The translations under genes were made by a program, and so were the position numbers. From Jannaschia seohaensis (lineage in GTDB: Bacteria; Pseudomonadota; Alphaproteobacteria; Rhodobacterales; Rhodobacteraceae): DNA of 64,000 nucleotides. The number at the start of each line of letters is the position of its first letter. Positions within the stretch are counted from its first letter, which is position 1. Where the stretch lies: NCBI RefSeq assembly GCF_900116765.1, contig NZ_UETC01000017.1, positions 1-64,000 on the forward strand, read 5' to 3'. The notes beneath the pieces are model-generated. The model saw only the letters and a list, made by a program, of their open reading frames with translations. It was not told the DNA's origin and searched no databases. Positions 62,626 through 64,000 of this stretch are shown piece by piece.

Positions 62626-63159
62626 CGGCTCCTCCGGGGAGCAGGGTGACGCCCCCGGACCCCCGTCTCCCCGGGCGGCGCGAAACTGGCTGAGGGGGCG
62701 CCTCTTCCCGCCCCTGGCCAACGCAGGCGCACGGCGCGCTTGGCTCCGGAGCGTCGGCTCAGCGGTGTCAGCCCCTCGCTCGGACAGCGGCGGGAGAGGT
62801 GAGGTCACGGGAGGACGCGAAGGGCCGAGGTTACTGCGCGCCCCCGCTGCCCAAGGGCGGACACAGGCTGCGGGCGGGGCGGCAGACGCTGAGACGGCAA
62901 CGCCCTGTCAGATCCGGACCGATGGTGCGGCACCGTCCCGAGCAAGCATCGCGAGGGCCGTATCTTCCGAGGCCGGGACGTCTGACGCGACCGCACCGCC
63001 ATCGCGCAGATAACCGGCCGCCTGAGAGCTCTCCGTCCGATCGCCAGCCGCGATGCGCGCGAGCCCCCTCCGCGACCGAACGCCTCGCTACCGTCAGCGA
63101 CTGGGCATAGGGCCGGGGTCGAGGAGTTGCGCCGGGCCGAGACGGCGCGGCGTGCCCCG
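62626..63159. other. Gene-free gap
   Basis: About 530 bp between the GDPD remnant and the small basic gene. Frames on both strands are short and low in complexity. CGCCCCCGGACCCCC at 62650-62664 is similar to the C-rich part of the TATTT-tail repeats, but no TATTT tail follows. Nothing else recognised. Confidence 0.4.
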
Positions 63160-63357
63160 TTACAAGGGAAGGATCCGGGCCGGGCGGCGGCCCAGACCCG
63201 GGCGCCCGGCGACCCAGCGCGCGAGGGCCAGACGCATCCGCTCAAGGCGCCGTCGTTTGGCCCGGCGCAGCTGCGCGTCGAAAAGCGCGCGCTCCTCGGC
63301 ATAGCCGGTCGGCGGCGGCGCGGGGCTGGGGGGATAGGGCGGCAGCACCAGGATCAT
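63160..63357 (-). CDS. Small Pro-rich/Arg-rich protein, unknown function
   Basis: A 65-residue protein starting MILVLPPYPPSPAPPPTGY (proline-rich, residues 1-19), then a basic amphipathic helix (LFDAQLRRAKRRRLERMRLALARW, about 25-48) and an Arg-rich tail. Net charge strongly positive. A strong ribosome site, AAGGAG 8 bp before ATG 63357, supports translation. It is divergent from the LysR gene with an 81-bp gap. I recognise no family. The longer frame beginning far upstream is not supported. Confidence 0.55.
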   Translation of the reverse strand: MILVLPPYPPSPAPPPTGYAEERALFDAQLRRAKRRRLERMRLALARWVAGRPGLGRRPARILPL

Positions 63358-63438
63358 GGCTGATCTCCTTTCGCAGCGGAGCTTGGCCGCCCATCGTGCG
63401 CGTTGCAGCCCGACAGGTCCGCAACTAGCCTTCCACGA

Positions 63439-64000
63439 ATGAAACCCCCCGCCTGGAACGATCTCGCCCTCTTCGCCGCCGTGGCCCGTGCGGGCACGCT
63501 GGCGGGCGCGGCGCGCGAGACCGGCGCCTCCATCCCGACGCTCTCGCGCCGCATGACCGCGCTGGAGGAGGAGATCGGCCGTAGGCTGTTCCGGCACGGA
63601 GCCGACGGCTATGCGCTGACCGAGGACGGGCGGGAGCTGGCCCTGCGTTGCGAGGACATGGTCCGCGCCGCCGCCGCCATCGAAACCTGGCGCGCGGTCG
63701 GCCCGCGCCGGGTTCGCATCTCTTGCGGGACATGGACGGCACAGGCGCTGGCCGGCGGCCTGCGCGATTGGTGGAGTCCGGACGCCGCCTGGGTGCCCGA
63801 ACTCGTCCGCGCCGAGCGCAGGCTCGACATCGCGCGCCGCGAGGCCGATATCGGCATCCGCAACCGCCGCCCCGAAGAGCCGTGGCTGGCGGGCCGGCGC
63901 ACCCGCACCGTCACATATGCCGCCTACGGCACGGCGCCCGGCTGGATCGCGGTGGCGGTCGACACGCCCTCGGCACGCTGGCAGGCGCGCATGCACGGAG
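63439..64000 (+). CDS. LysR family regulator, 3' end beyond the window
   Basis: An open frame of at least 187 codons from ATG 63439 to the window end. The N-terminal winged helix-turn-helix is clear: NDLALFAAVARAGTLAGAAR, ETGASIPTLSRRMTALEEEIG and RRLFRHGADGYALTEDGREL (residues 7-67). An effector-binding domain begins near 90 (RVRISCGTWTA). The target is not known; divergent placement to the small basic gene is the usual LysR layout. Partial: the C-terminus is missing. Confidence 0.85.
   Translation, partial: MKPPAWNDLALFAAVARAGTLAGAARETGASIPTLSRRMTALEEEIGRRLFRHGADGYALTEDGRELALRCEDMVRAAAAIETWRAVGPRRVRISCGTWTAQALAGGLRDWWSPDAAWVPELVRAERRLDIARREADIGIRNRRPEEPWLAGRRTRTVTYAAYGTAPGWIAVAVDTPSARWQARMHG

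Noticed and set aside
62643-62690. Further TATTT-tail repeat copy
   Set aside because: Only the C-rich core resembles the family; the TATTT box and purine end are missing.

Overview
The window is a GC-rich chromosomal segment of an alphaproteobacterium, most probably a roseobacter-type member of the Rhodobacteraceae. The clues are a TrcR/DUF1013 cell-cycle regulator, DUF1523 and DUF1489 proteins, an adenosylcobalamin-dependent (class II) ribonucleotide reductase, VPLPA-CTERM surface proteins, a complete Mrp antiporter operon typical of marine or halotolerant strains, and separate yajC-secD-secF genes. No phage, integrase, transposase or CRISPR array was recognised.

Layout. 0.5-6.6 kb: inositol monophosphatase, deoC with a two-domain aldehyde dehydrogenase, a TauE/SafE exporter and an OxyR-like LysR regulator that has lost the peroxide-sensing cysteines. 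6.7-12.5 kb: mrpABCDEFG, seven translationally coupled genes for a Na+(K+)/H+ antiporter. 12.8-16.5 kb: three small membrane proteins, an M20 deacylase, a YigZ/IMPACT protein and an endonuclease III. 16.9-22.2 kb: SRP RNA, lrgAB, DUF202, then dnaX-dps-ybaB-recR. 22.3-28.2 kb: an EAL phosphodiesterase overlapping a periplasmic RNase T2, trcR, and the SecDF-YajC genes. 28.4-35.4 kb: an RTX protein, serS, DUF1489, nrdJ and tRNA-Asp. 35.8-45 kb is the accessory part: two VPLPA-CTERM proteins, an intact pirin beside a decayed inverted relative, a second RTX protein, a pilin-like/LamG fusion, an SDR and two stretches with no readable gene. 45.4-50.7 kb: putA and nhaC. 50.8-55.6 kb: two tRNA-Val genes around a histidine phosphatase, a frameshifted Calx-beta/RTX gene and a frameshifted phosphoesterase. 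55.6-64 kb: lon, a membrane/SRPBCC protein, tgt, a SufT-like protein, a broken glycerophosphodiester phosphodiesterase, a small basic protein and a LysR gene cut by the window end.

Themes. Housekeeping genes are intact, whereas four accessory genes (pirin copy, Calx-beta/RTX, phosphoesterase, GDPD) carry frameshifts or deletions. The window encodes six predicted surface or secreted proteins (three RTX, two VPLPA-CTERM, one pilin-like) but no transporter or sortase for them, so those must act in trans. Two families of palindromic repeats occur, one with a conserved TATTT tail found between genes, and one that forms alternative hairpins after suhB and also lies inside the dnaX coding region.

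The most unusual items are the OxyR-like gene with an ATAG-N7-CTAT operator but no redox cysteines, the Flp-pilin-like/LamG fusion, the two repeat families, and the putA-nhaC pair. I did not find a clearly new multi-gene defence or biosynthetic system.
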